From assembly GCA_963676845.2 (NCBI GenBank), contig CAXXKK010000008.1:1-64000 (forward strand): a DNA stretch of 64,000 nucleotides, in the 5' to 3' direction. This stretch comes from G963662675 sp963676845 (GTDB lineage: Bacteria > Bacteroidota > Bacteroidia > Bacteroidales > Prolixibacteraceae). The notes beneath the pieces were generated by a model that was given only the letters and a program-made list of their open reading frames with translations, ran no database searches and had not been told where the DNA came from. Shown one piece after another: positions 1 through 9,140 of the stretch (within the stretch, counting starts at the first letter, position 1; each line of letters opens with the position of its first letter). A program made the position numbers and the translations under genes.

Positions 1-2049
1 GAGGCAACCGGACTTGAAGTTGATAAACTGGATAGTGCGGCTGTTAGGCGCTACATCGAGACTTATCTTTCTATGTACGAGGATGCAACAAATGGCTTGA
101 TTGGGAATCATGGTTTACAGGCTATCATGTTTGATAGCTGGGAAGCTAGTAATACAAACTGGACTCCTTTGATTCTTGATAACTTTAAAGAATTACGAGG
201 GTATGATCCAACGAATTGGTTGCCTGCATTGGCTGGCTATGTAGTAGAAAGCCCTGAAAAAACGGATGCTTTCCTTTTCGATTGGAGAAGAACTCTTCAG
301 CAATTACTAAAAGAAAATCATTACGAATTACTTTCAGATATTTTACATGAAAGGGGATTAATTCGTTATGGTGAAGCTCACGAAGAAATCTTCTCTGTTG
401 CTGGAGATGGAATGGAGATGAAAAAATCAGCAGATATTCCAATGGCAGCCATGTGGCAGGTAAATACTCCCGGTGAAATTGAAGGTGTGTATTTTAACGA
501 TAACCAGGAATCTGCATCGGTTGCGCATATTTACGGACAGAATATTTCTGCAACAGAATCATTTACCGGTGGGCCCGCTTATGGTTCTGCTCCCTGGAAC
601 TTAAAAACTACCGCTGATGCTATTTTATTGGCTGGTTCAAATCGTTTTGTCATTCATACTTCTACTCATCAGCCTATAACTAAGGGGCCAGGAATGACAT
701 TGGGTGTTGGTCAGTATTTTACCCGTAATGAAACCTGGGCAGAACAAGCAAAAGCATGGGTTGATTATCTCTCAAGGTCATCTTACATGTTGCAACAAGG
801 TATTTCTGCCAATGAAATCGCTGTTTTTTATGGCGAATCTTCTCCGGTAATGGCTCATTACAGAAATAGTTATCCGGCTGTGCCTAAAGGTTATCGTTAT
901 GACTATGTAAATGCTGATGTAATATTAAATATGCTGTCAGTAAAGGATGGAGATTTGGTAACTGATTCTGGTATGGACTATAAAGTTCTGTATTTTGGTA
1001 AAGGTACAGAGAGAGTTACGTTGGCAGTTCTTGAAAAAGTACTGGAGATGGTTCAGCAAGGAGCTGTTTTGGTTGGTGAAAGACCGGAAGGTTCCCCAAG
1101 TTTGGCAGATGATCCGGAAGAAGTAAAACACGTTTTGGATGAATTATGGCCGGGTAATGAATATACAGAACTAGGTAATGGAATGGTTTTTAATTCCAAT
1201 GAAGTTACTCAGAATATTTTAGATGAAATTGGCTTAGCTCCTGATTTTACATACTCAAAACCAGAGGCTGACAGTCATGTCATGTTTATCCATCGTAATC
1301 TTAATCAAGGTGATATCTATTTCGTTGCAAACCGCGTGGATAGGGAAGAAACAATTGAAGCCAGCTTCAGAGTTTCAGGCTTAAAGCCAGAATTGTGGGA
1401 TCCGGCAACAGCATCAATAAGTACGGTATCTTATAAAATCGATGGAGATCAAACAAATGTTACTATTCCAATGGATCGTTTCGGATCTGTATTTGTTGTT
1501 TTCCGTGAGCCTGCAGAAGAAAAAAGTTTGACTCTTCCTAAACAAACGATGAATACAGTTCAAGAACTTAACGGTCCTTGGCAAGTTAAATTTCAGGAAG
1601 AACGTGGAGCTCCGGTTTCAGCAACATTTGATCAGCTTATAGATTTCCGGGAAAGTCATGATCCGGGAATTCGTTACTTCTCTGGAGTCGCTACATATAC
1701 TAAGGAAGTAACTATTTCCTCAAATATAATTGAAGAGGGAGAAAAGGTTTGGATTGATCTGGGACAGGTTTATAACCTGGCTGAAGTTTGGGTAAATGGT
1801 GAATTTGCAGGAACAGCATGGAAACCTCCTTATAGGATAGATATTACGGATGAAGTATCTGCAGGAACCAACCAGATTGAGATTAAAGCTGTAAACCTTT
1901 GGGTAAATCGATTAATTGGTGATGCACAGCCGAATGTTGAAGAAAAGATTACTTTGACTACTCGTCAGTTTTACCGGGCTAATTCCCCGCTGGTTCCTTC
2001 CGGATTAGTTGGTCCAGTGAAGATACTTAGTCAACAGACTGATGATTAA
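1..2049 (+). CDS. GH106 alpha-L-rhamnosidase-like protein, 5' end outside window
   Basis: The frame is open from base 1, so the start and N-terminal part lie upstream; 682 residues are visible. It aligns along its whole length with the complete paralogue at 3039-6419, entering at about residue 443 of that protein. Shared GH106 landmarks include MFDSWE, RYGEAHE and a SFTGGPAYG block followed by a Thr/Ala-rich segment ending in HTSTHQP. The last ~150 residues form a galactose-binding-like beta sandwich (VWVNGEFAGTAWKPPYRIDI). The family removes terminal alpha-L-rhamnose from complex glycans, usually in the periplasm or at the cell surface. It sits 46 bp upstream of an esterase on the same strand and is probably part of one polysaccharide-utilisation operon. 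The family call rests on motif recognition; substrate linkage cannot be read from sequence. Confidence 0.85.
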   Translation, partial: EATGLEVDKLDSAAVRRYIETYLSMYEDATNGLIGNHGLQAIMFDSWEASNTNWTPLILDNFKELRGYDPTNWLPALAGYVVESPEKTDAFLFDWRRTLQQLLKENHYELLSDILHERGLIRYGEAHEEIFSVAGDGMEMKKSADIPMAAMWQVNTPGEIEGVYFNDNQESASVAHIYGQNISATESFTGGPAYGSAPWNLKTTADAILLAGSNRFVIHTSTHQPITKGPGMTLGVGQYFTRNETWAEQAKAWVDYLSRSSYMLQQGISANEIAVFYGESSPVMAHYRNSYPAVPKGYRYDYVNADVILNMLSVKDGDLVTDSGMDYKVLYFGKGTERVTLAVLEKVLEMVQQGAVLVGERPEGSPSLADDPEEVKHVLDELWPGNEYTELGNGMVFNSNEVTQNILDEIGLAPDFTYSKPEADSHVMFIHRNLNQGDIYFVANRVDREETIEASFRVSGLKPELWDPATASISTVSYKIDGDQTNVTIPMDRFGSVFVVFREPAEEKSLTLPKQTMNTVQELNGPWQVKFQEERGAPVSATFDQLIDFRESHDPGIRYFSGVATYTKEVTISSNIIEEGEKVWIDLGQVYNLAEVWVNGEFAGTAWKPPYRIDITDEVSAGTNQIEIKAVNLWVNRLIGDAQPNVEEKITLTTRQFYRANSPLVPSGLVGPVKILSQQTDD

Positions 2050-2095
2050 TTTATGTGTAATCAAGGTTATTAATTAATGTGAGATTTTACGAACA

Positions 2096-2995
2096 ATGAA
2101 AGAACCTCTGTTTGTACTATTATTTTTATTGTCGATTACTGTTAGTCAAGCACAACAGCAGATAATTCCACTTTGGAATGAGGTCGCTCCCGGGTCTGAA
2201 AAATGGAATCAAAAAGAAGTTCAATATAAAAATGAATATGGACAGGATATGATTCGTAATGTTGTTACTCCAACACTTACGGTTTACAAACCTGACCCTG
2301 AAAAAGCAACAGGAACTGCTGTTGTGGTTGCTCCAGGTGGTGGATTTCTATATCTCTCCTGGCAGTCTGAAGGGACAGAAGTTGCAGAGTGGCTTGTTAA
2401 TAAGGGGATTACAGTTTTTTTATTGAAATATAGATTGACGAATTCCGGAGATACTGAGGAAGACTTTCAGAAAAATTTAGAGGATTTATATAAATCTATT
2501 GATGCAGCAAATAATTCCCAAGCAGAAAGATACGGAAATGAATTAAACGATTCCATGTCTCAGGTATCTATACTAGGACAGGAAGATGGAAGACAGGCAA
2601 TCAGGCTTATTCGGAGCAGAGCTATTGAATGGGGGATCGATCCTCATAAGATTGGAATTATGGGATTTTCTGCAGGAGGAATGGTAACATTAGGTCCGTT
2701 ATTAGATCATGATGAAGAAAGCTGTCCTGATTTCGCTGGAACTATATATACTCCTTGGTCTGGAGGTATAATTCCAGATGATGCACCACCATTATTTATT
2801 CTGGTTGCAGGAGATGATGGATTGGCTGCTCCTGGTAGTGTTCAACTATATATGGATTATAAAAATGCCAATAAACAGGCAGAATTGCATATCTATTCAT
2901 CAGGAGGACATGGTTTCGGAATGGTTCAAAGAGGAATTCCGGTAGATAGTTGGATCGAAAGATTCTACGATTGGTTACAAGTAATAGGGTTTTAG
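2096..2995 (+). CDS. Secreted alpha/beta hydrolase (acetyl-xylan-esterase-like carbohydrate esterase)
   Basis: 299 residues starting with a signal peptide (about residues 1-20, ending SQAQQ). The alpha/beta-hydrolase fold is marked by the oxyanion motif APGGGFLYLSW near residue 80, the nucleophile elbow GFSAGG near residue 198, an Asp in VAGDDGL and the catalytic His in GGHGFGM near residue 274. The family deacetylates plant or algal polysaccharides. It lies between two GH106 rhamnosidases on the same strand, 46 bp after the first and 43 bp before the second, so it probably removes acetyl groups that block rhamnose-containing side chains. That role is inferred from context. It could act on other esters. 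Confidence 0.8.
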   Translation: MKEPLFVLLFLLSITVSQAQQQIIPLWNEVAPGSEKWNQKEVQYKNEYGQDMIRNVVTPTLTVYKPDPEKATGTAVVVAPGGGFLYLSWQSEGTEVAEWLVNKGITVFLLKYRLTNSGDTEEDFQKNLEDLYKSIDAANNSQAERYGNELNDSMSQVSILGQEDGRQAIRLIRSRAIEWGIDPHKIGIMGFSAGGMVTLGPLLDHDEESCPDFAGTIYTPWSGGIIPDDAPPLFILVAGDDGLAAPGSVQLYMDYKNANKQAELHIYSSGGHGFGMVQRGIPVDSWIERFYDWLQVIGF

Positions 2996-3038
2996 AAAAA
3001 TCGACACATTAATTACACATATAATAAATTTAATCTAA

Positions 3039-6000
3039 ATGAGATCTACCTTGAAAATTTACAGAAAGAAGTCATTTCTTTTTTCTTTGTTGCTCTTAGT
3101 AGCAATGTTTCTATCATTTGTGAAGTGCACCAGTACAGATAATTCTGAAGGTATAGCACTAGAACAAGGCTTTATAAGTCCTCCTGATGAAGCCAAACCC
3201 CGTGTTTGGTGGCACTGGATGGGTGGTAATGTATCCTGGGAAGGAGCTAAACTGGATATGGACTGGATGAAGCGTGTCGGTATTGCCGGACTTCAATGTT
3301 TCCATGCTGGTATGGGCGCAGGTCCTGAGTCTTCAATTGTTGAAAACTATTATCCATACATGTCTGATGGATGGAAAGATGCTTTTGCCAAATCTGCTGC
3401 TTATGCAGATTCCCTTGACCTTGAATTTGCTACTGCCGGTTCTCCGGGATGGAGTGAAACCGGTGGTCCATGGGTAGAGCCTGAAGATGGTATGAAAAAA
3501 CTGTCTTATGCTGTTACTTATGTTGAAGGAGGAAAACCTTTTACAGGAACCTTGAATCATCCACCTGTAACTACCGGAGTTTATCAAACAAGTACTTCCG
3601 GTTCAGGACACCAGGGAAACATGGGGGCTGAAAAACCTCAGCTTTATAAAGATCAGAAAGTTCTTGCTTTTCAGATTGATGAAGATGAAATTCTTCCTAC
3701 TCCAACCATTACTTCAAGTGGTGGTCGTGCTAATGCATCAGTACTTTCTGATGATCTATATGATCATTCAGGAATAACTCTTCCTGCAGCAAAAGAAGAG
3801 GGTGGAATCTCCTGGATTCAGTTTGATTATGGCAAGCCTGTTACCGTTAGAGGTTTGGTCTTATCTGTATCTGCTCGTGGCCCTGTTCTTTATAAACTGG
3901 AATCAAGTAATGATGGTTCTAACTGGATGGATACCGGTGCTGAAATCTTTGGTGGATCACCAGTTCGTACAAATTCAGTTGATAATGTGAATGCTCGCTA
4001 TTTCCGTTTTGTAAGTATCAAACAACCACCAGCACCACCAAGTGGATGGAGCCGTTGGGGAGGTGGTACACCTCCACCACCAGAAAGCATTGATATTGCT
4101 GAACTTTCATTAGTAGGAACTCCTACTGTTCATTCATTCGAAATGAAAGCTGCTTTCTTTGCTGAGCATTCATCAAGCGGTTATTTTGGTCTGCCAAGTG
4201 GATCAGCAGGAACTGAGGAAGCTGTAAAAACATCAGAAGTTTTGGATTTAACAGATCAGTTAAATGAAGACGGAACTTTAAGCTGGACACCACCTGCAGG
4301 AGAATGGCTTGTTTTACGTATGGGATATTCACTTACCGGTGCTCAAAACCGTCCTGCTGCTCCTGAAGCTACAGGTTTGGAAGTTGATAAACTAGATAGT
4401 TTAGCTGTGAAACGTTACATCGACACATACATTGATATGTATCGTGATGCCGCTGACGGCCTTGTCGGAGAGAATGGTTTGCATGCATTGATGTTCGACA
4501 GCTGGGAATCTGGCTATGCAAACTGGACTCCAAAAATTCTGGAAGGTTTTGAGCAAAACAGAGGATATGATCCTACTCCTTGGATGCCGGCTTTGGCAGG
4601 TTTTGTGGTAGAAAGTCCAGAGCAAACAGATAAATTCCTTTGGGACTGGAGACGTAATATTCAGATAATGTTAAAAGAACACCATTATGATTTCCTTACT
4701 CGCTATCTTCATGATATTGGTATGATCCGTTACGGAGAAGCTCATGAGGCTGGTTTTGCAACTATGGGTGAAGGAATGGAAATGAAACAAACAGCAGATA
4801 TTCCAATGGGTGCCATGTGGATGCATAACACTCCTGCACAAATGGAATGGAACTATTTCAATGACAATCAGGAATCTGCTTCAGTAGCTCATATTTACGG
4901 ACAAAATATTGCTTCAACAGAATCGTTTACCGGAGGCCCTGCTTATGGAACAGCACCTTGGGATTTAAAAACAACTGCGGATGCAATTTTGCTTTCTGGT
5001 TCAAACCGATTCATCATTCACACTTCTGCTCACCAACCTGTATCTCAGGGACCTGGTACTACTTTGGGTGTTGGACAAATGTTCTCACGTAACGAAACCT
5101 GGGCAGAACAATCTAAAGTTTGGTTGGATTACTTGTCTCGTTCATCATACATGTTACAGGCTGGTAAAGCTTCAAACGATATCGCTGTTTTCTATGGTGA
5201 AGAATCTTCAATGATTGCAATTTATGGAGGTAGTCTTCCAAATGTTCCTAATGGATATCGTTATGACTATGTAAGTGCAGATGCACTTCTGAACATGCTT
5301 TCAGTAGAAGACGGAGCATTGGTTACAGAGTCAGGCATGAATTACAAAGTAATTTATTTGGGTGATGGTGCTACAAAAATTACGCTTCCTGTTCTAAAAC
5401 AATTATTGAGTTTTGTTGAGGAAGGTGCAATTGTAATTGGTGCAAAACCTGAAGGTTCTCCAAGTCTTGCAGACGATACAGCTGAAGTAGAAAATATTAT
5501 CAATACACTTTGGCCTGGTGGTGCAAGTGCCAACATTGGAGAAGGTACAGTTTATAATACAAACGAAACTGCATCTGTTTTAAGCCAAATTGGTTTAGAA
5601 CCAGACTTTAGCTATGATTCATCAGCATCTGATAGCGATGTGATGTTCTTAAGTCGTAAAATGGGTAATGGTGGCCGTATTTATTTCCTTGCCAGCCAGA
5701 AAGGCCAAACGGAAACGATTAACGCAAGTTTCCGCATTAGTGGTTACAAAGCTGAGTTGTGGGATCCTGCTACAGGTGATATCAGTCCGGTATCTTATGA
5801 GTTTGATGGTGAACGCACAAGTGTGTCAATTCCATTTGACCAATTTGGATCTGTGTTCGTTGTTTTCCGTGAAAAAACAAATCAAAGCAGTGTAGATATT
5901 CCTGTACCTACAGAACAGGTAATTCAACAAATTGCAGGACCTTGGCAGGTTGAATTCCAGGAAGAGCGTGGCGCACCTGCATCAGCGACTTTTGACGAGT

Positions 6001-6419
6001 TGATTGATTTCCGTGACAGTTCAGATCCTGGCATCAAGTATTTCTCAGGAATTGCTACTTACATTAAGAATGTTGATGTAGCTCAGGAAGCTATTGATAA
6101 CGGAGACGTAATCATTGATTTGGGTCAGGTTAATAATTTGGCAGAAGTTTGGGTAAATGGTAAACTGGCCGGAACAACCTGGAAGCCTCCTTATCGTGTC
6201 AATATTACTGATTTTGTAACTGCGGGATCAAATGAAATTGAAATCAAATCAGTAAATACCTGGGTAAACCGTTTGATTGGAGATGCACAGCCAGGTATTA
6301 GTGAAGAGGATAAAGTTACCTTGGCAACTAGTACTCGTCAATCCTACAGGGCGAATTCACCATTAACTCCTTCAGGGTTGTTAGGACCGGTAAAAATTAT
6401 AAGCTCAACAATTAATTAG
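3039..6419 (+). CDS. GH106 alpha-L-rhamnosidase-like glycoside hydrolase, full length
   Basis: 1126 residues. A hydrophobic N-terminal segment (residues 13-30) is followed by Cys31, suggesting export and possibly lipidation, although Lys at -1 makes the lipobox poor. Early VWWHWMGGNVSWEGAKLD-like sequence is typical of GH106. Residues about 225-360 resemble a discoidin (F5/8 type C) beta sandwich. The central GH106 region carries MFDSWE (~485), RYGEAHE (~563) and SFTGGPAYG (~630). A galactose-binding-like domain ends the protein (VWVNGKLAGTTWKPPYR). It is a close paralogue of the truncated gene at 1-2049, separated only by an esterase, so a local duplication is likely. It probably removes alpha-L-rhamnose from rhamnogalacturonan- or ulvan-type glycans; the exact substrate is unknown. 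Confidence 0.88.
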   Translation: MRSTLKIYRKKSFLFSLLLLVAMFLSFVKCTSTDNSEGIALEQGFISPPDEAKPRVWWHWMGGNVSWEGAKLDMDWMKRVGIAGLQCFHAGMGAGPESSIVENYYPYMSDGWKDAFAKSAAYADSLDLEFATAGSPGWSETGGPWVEPEDGMKKLSYAVTYVEGGKPFTGTLNHPPVTTGVYQTSTSGSGHQGNMGAEKPQLYKDQKVLAFQIDEDEILPTPTITSSGGRANASVLSDDLYDHSGITLPAAKEEGGISWIQFDYGKPVTVRGLVLSVSARGPVLYKLESSNDGSNWMDTGAEIFGGSPVRTNSVDNVNARYFRFVSIKQPPAPPSGWSRWGGGTPPPPESIDIAELSLVGTPTVHSFEMKAAFFAEHSSSGYFGLPSGSAGTEEAVKTSEVLDLTDQLNEDGTLSWTPPAGEWLVLRMGYSLTGAQNRPAAPEATGLEVDKLDSLAVKRYIDTYIDMYRDAADGLVGENGLHALMFDSWESGYANWTPKILEGFEQNRGYDPTPWMPALAGFVVESPEQTDKFLWDWRRNIQIMLKEHHYDFLTRYLHDIGMIRYGEAHEAGFATMGEGMEMKQTADIPMGAMWMHNTPAQMEWNYFNDNQESASVAHIYGQNIASTESFTGGPAYGTAPWDLKTTADAILLSGSNRFIIHTSAHQPVSQGPGTTLGVGQMFSRNETWAEQSKVWLDYLSRSSYMLQAGKASNDIAVFYGEESSMIAIYGGSLPNVPNGYRYDYVSADALLNMLSVEDGALVTESGMNYKVIYLGDGATKITLPVLKQLLSFVEEGAIVIGAKPEGSPSLADDTAEVENIINTLWPGGASANIGEGTVYNTNETASVLSQIGLEPDFSYDSSASDSDVMFLSRKMGNGGRIYFLASQKGQTETINASFRISGYKAELWDPATGDISPVSYEFDGERTSVSIPFDQFGSVFVVFREKTNQSSVDIPVPTEQVIQQIAGPWQVEFQEERGAPASATFDELIDFRDSSDPGIKYFSGIATYIKNVDVAQEAIDNGDVIIDLGQVNNLAEVWVNGKLAGTTWKPPYRVNITDFVTAGSNEIEIKSVNTWVNRLIGDAQPGISEEDKVTLATSTRQSYRANSPLTPSGLLGPVKIISSTIN

Positions 6420-6444
6420 AATTAAAAAATTAAAACATTTAAAA

Positions 6445-7746
6445 ATGAATATTCAAAAATTTAGTATTAAGCTGATAATGTTTAGTGTCGTATTATTTAT
6501 GACAGGTTCAGCTTTTGCTCAAAGTGGATTAAAAGTAGGTGCTGCCAAAGTGGATATCACACCAAAACAAAGTGATTTACAGAATGAAACAGATATTATT
6601 CGTGATAAACTTTATGTGCGTGCCATTTATATTGAAGATGGTTCAAATTCTGCAGTACTTGTTTCTGTGGATGCAGGAGGAGTACACCAAATAGACGAAG
6701 TATTAGCGGAGTCTTCAGCATCAACGGGTTGTCCGGTTGAAAACTATGTAGTTACCGCAACACACACACATAGTGGTAACACAGGAGGTCTTTTTGGAGG
6801 AGCTCCTACCAACGAAACAATTGCTGATGCAATCATATCATCTGTTGATATGGCCAAGTCAAAACTTGAACCTGCACGTGTTGGATATGGAACTACCGAG
6901 GTGGATCTGAATGTAAACCGTGATAATTTCAATGAACTGTTAGAATGGCGTCAGACAGCAAACTGGGATGGAGCTTCAGACAAAACCCTGGCAGTTGTGA
7001 CTTTTATGGGAGAAGATGATGTCCCTATTGCAGTATATATGAATTATGCCATGCACCCGGTTAACTTCTATATGAGTGGAGTTATCAGCTCAGATTTCCC
7101 TGGTGATGCAACTGCTTACGTTGAGGATATGTTTGACAATAAAACAGTAGCACTTTTCAGTCAGGGTGCATCGGGTGACCAAAATCCAAAAATGGCTTAT
7201 ACTTCTATTTTCCGTGAAGGACAAATTAAAGGGGTACTTCCTGCTGCTAATGTTCCAGCTACGGGTAATCAACCTAACATGGGGGCACAGGATGCAGTTC
7301 CTGAAGATGAAATTGCTGCTCATAATAAAATGATCGAGCGTAAAGATGATTACGTTCATATGTTAGGAACGATGATTGGGAACAGTGCTGTTCGTGTTAT
7401 GCTGTATGATACTCACTATGAAAAAAGTCCTAGTATTTGGGCAGGTAAACAAGACCTTGTTTGCCCTGGACGTACACGGATAGATACTCAGGGACGCGAA
7501 AATTATGATCCTGGTTATACGGATGGGACCAGATGTAACTATCGGTATGGGACTTGTTTCAAATTGGTGATTATTAACCTTGTTACTGTAAGTGGTGAGG
7601 TATATAGCGAAATCTGTACACACCTAAAGGCAGAATCTCCTGCATCCAAAACAATCATGGTTACTTGTGCCAGTGGAGTAAGAGCTGGTTACATTTATTC
7701 TGATCAGAGCAAGTTATCACTTAACTTTTCAGGTAATTGGTTCTAA
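6445..7746 (+). CDS. Neutral/alkaline ceramidase-like protein, frameshifted near the 3' end
   Basis: 433 residues as read. Signal peptide MNIQKFSIKL to about residue 26. The N-terminal part matches the neutral ceramidase N-terminal domain family: VGAAKVDITP, the histidine motif ATHTHSG near residue 108, NYAMHPVNFY near residue 200 and FSQGASGDQNP near residue 240. The family includes lipid amidases, but Bacteroidetes members are often in polysaccharide loci with unknown roles; this one follows two rhamnosidases, 25 bp after the second. The frame is disturbed from base 7525 on. Residues after about 361 read as nonsense until near 7580 and the expected C-terminus is lost at 7711 (see the next entry). 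Either the gene is decaying or these are sequencing indels. Confidence 0.75.
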   Translation: MNIQKFSIKLIMFSVVLFMTGSAFAQSGLKVGAAKVDITPKQSDLQNETDIIRDKLYVRAIYIEDGSNSAVLVSVDAGGVHQIDEVLAESSASTGCPVENYVVTATHTHSGNTGGLFGGAPTNETIADAIISSVDMAKSKLEPARVGYGTTEVDLNVNRDNFNELLEWRQTANWDGASDKTLAVVTFMGEDDVPIAVYMNYAMHPVNFYMSGVISSDFPGDATAYVEDMFDNKTVALFSQGASGDQNPKMAYTSIFREGQIKGVLPAANVPATGNQPNMGAQDAVPEDEIAAHNKMIERKDDYVHMLGTMIGNSAVRVMLYDTHYEKSPSIWAGKQDLVCPGRTRIDTQGRENYDPGYTDGTRCNYRYGTCFKLVIINLVTVSGEVYSEICTHLKAESPASKTIMVTCASGVRAGYIYSDQSKLSLNFSGNWF

Positions 7747-7825
7747 TTTGAAACCGGGATATGCAGAAAAAGGCATTGTGACAACAGCCTTAGACTTAAT
7801 GGAACAAGCAGATTCTGCAAATTAA
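7525..7825 (+). pseudogene. Displaced 3' reading frames of the ceramidase-like gene
   Basis: Four apparent single-base insertions break the ceramidase-like gene. Dropping one G from 7525-7527 restores DGPDVTIGMGLVS. Dropping one A from 7561-7563 and one T from 7571-7572 restores SIGDIN and returns to the annotated frame (LVTVSGEVYSEI). Dropping one A from 7711-7712 restores YHLTFQVIGSNLKPGYAEKG and a tail ending QADSAN with a stop at 7823-7825. The corrected protein would be about 459 residues. All four changes are extra bases in or beside short mononucleotide runs, which suits either sequencing error or early pseudogenisation. Confidence 0.7.
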
Positions 7826-7978
7826 CATAAGATAATAATGGACGTTTAGATTGTACTAGATGTTTGTTAAAAAATAGTTCTGTTTAATTACAGAAAAAAG
7901 ATTTTTAATCAATTGTTTGTTAGGAGCAATATTGTGTTTAAGAAGCATAAACACTTTCCGATTAAAAAGTTAGATGAG

Positions 7979-8010
7979 GAAGCTGCCCAAAATTGGGCAG
8001 CTTCGCTTTT
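7979..8010 (+). terminator. Intrinsic terminator between convergent genes
   Basis: Perfect 12-bp stem GAAGCTGCCCAA / TTGGGCAGCTTC with a 2-nt loop, followed by GCTTTT. It ends plus-strand transcription from the rhamnosidase cluster and overlaps the stop codon of the convergent HAD gene. Confidence 0.85.
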
Positions 8011-8647
8011 ATAAATAATTATAAAAAATATTGGGGAAACTTAGATTAGGAGAAAGCCATACTGTTTGCATACCGGTTTCCCGGGCAGCTTCTGCATTTT
8101 CTTTTAAATCATCAATAAACAGAGTTTCTTCGGGTTTTAACTCTTCATTATTCAATATATAATGAAACGAGTCAATGCTGGGTTTTCGAAGCTTCATCTC
8201 ATTTGAGAAAAACTCCTTCTCAAAAATATCAGACATGGGATGCCCAAATTTATCCTCGAATAGCTTGTGAAAATGATTAACATGAATGGCGTTCGTATTG
8301 GAAAAAAGAAATAGCCTGTATTGAGATTTCAGTTCTTTGAGTAATTCAATTTTTTCGGGTGGAAAATCAATAATAATAGCGCACCATGCCTTATCAATTT
8401 CTTCATCACTTACAAAATCAGGGAGTAAGTTTCTAATTTCATTTCTGAAATCAGTTGTGCTTATTTGCCCTTTCTCAAGTTGAAGAAATATTTCATGGTG
8501 ATAATCCCATCCTCCTTCTTTTACTAAATCCGGAAGTCCTAGCTTTTTAAATGCATTTATGGTTCTGCTAGCATCAATATCAACAAGAACTCCTCCAAGG
8601 TCGAAGATAATGTTGCGGATATTTTTTTGAAGCTTTGGACTTTTCAT
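8009..8647 (-). CDS. HAD-IA family phosphatase
   Basis: 212 residues with all four HAD motifs in order: I, FDLGGVLVDID (~17, both nucleophile/acid Asp present, as D-x-x-x-x-D spacing for the subfamily start); II, LFLFSNTN (~112); III, the Lys in KLRKPSID (~153); IV, LFIDDLKENAEAA (~177). A helical cap lies between motifs I and II, the usual HAD-IA arrangement. The family hydrolyses small phosphorylated metabolites; the substrate is not predictable here. A -7 box (TAGTTTTG on the minus strand, 8653-8660) sits only 5 bp upstream of the ATG, so the leader would be very short. Confidence 0.85.
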   Translation of the reverse strand: MKSPKLQKNIRNIIFDLGGVLVDIDASRTINAFKKLGLPDLVKEGGWDYHHEIFLQLEKGQISTTDFRNEIRNLLPDFVSDEEIDKAWCAIIIDFPPEKIELLKELKSQYRLFLFSNTNAIHVNHFHKLFEDKFGHPMSDIFEKEFFSNEMKLRKPSIDSFHYILNNEELKPEETLFIDDLKENAEAARETGMQTVWLSPNLSFPNIFYNYL

Positions 8648-8787
8648 AAACGCAAAACTAAAAAAAGATTTATGTTTCTACATTGCTTAAACTTTAAAAC
8701 TGAAGTTTCAAAATAAATTCTTTAAAGTTAAATATAGGTTGAAGTCTTATTATTATCTTCAAACTTTTAACCTAAAAACATAAAATT

Positions 8788-9087
8788 ATGGCAGAAAAAA
8801 TAGTTCAGGTGGTTGCTCATATGGAAACAACCGCAGAGAAAGCAGACAAGCTTGTAGAGATTTGTTTAGGACTTATTGATCCTTCGAGAAAAGATTATGG
8901 ATGTATTCAATATGACTTATTTCAAAATGAAGAAAACCCCGGGAAAGTTACTTTTATTGAACAGTGGGAAAGTAAAAAAGCATTGGATGACCATTTAAAC
9001 ACTCCTCATCTTATTGAAGGTTTACAAAAGATAGGTGAGCTGGTTGTAAAGCCCTCAGAAGTAAATGTATTAAGCAAATTGGCTTAA
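8788..9087 (+). CDS. Antibiotic biosynthesis monooxygenase (ABM) domain protein, YgiN-like
   Basis: 99 residues, a single dimeric ferredoxin-like ABM domain. Family features: AHMETTAEKADKLVE at the N-terminus, GCIQYDLFQNEENPG in the middle, the FIEQWESKKALDDHLNTPH segment and a C-terminal strand. Relatives act as small quinol or haem monooxygenases, or are of unknown role. It is monocistronic between a divergent HAD gene and a convergent GH16 gene. Confidence 0.85.
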   Translation: MAEKIVQVVAHMETTAEKADKLVEICLGLIDPSRKDYGCIQYDLFQNEENPGKVTFIEQWESKKALDDHLNTPHLIEGLQKIGELVVKPSEVNVLSKLA

Positions 9088-9140
9088 AGAGATTTTTGAT
9101 TTTACCGGAAGTCTGCTTAGGGCTTTTGGTAAAATCATTT

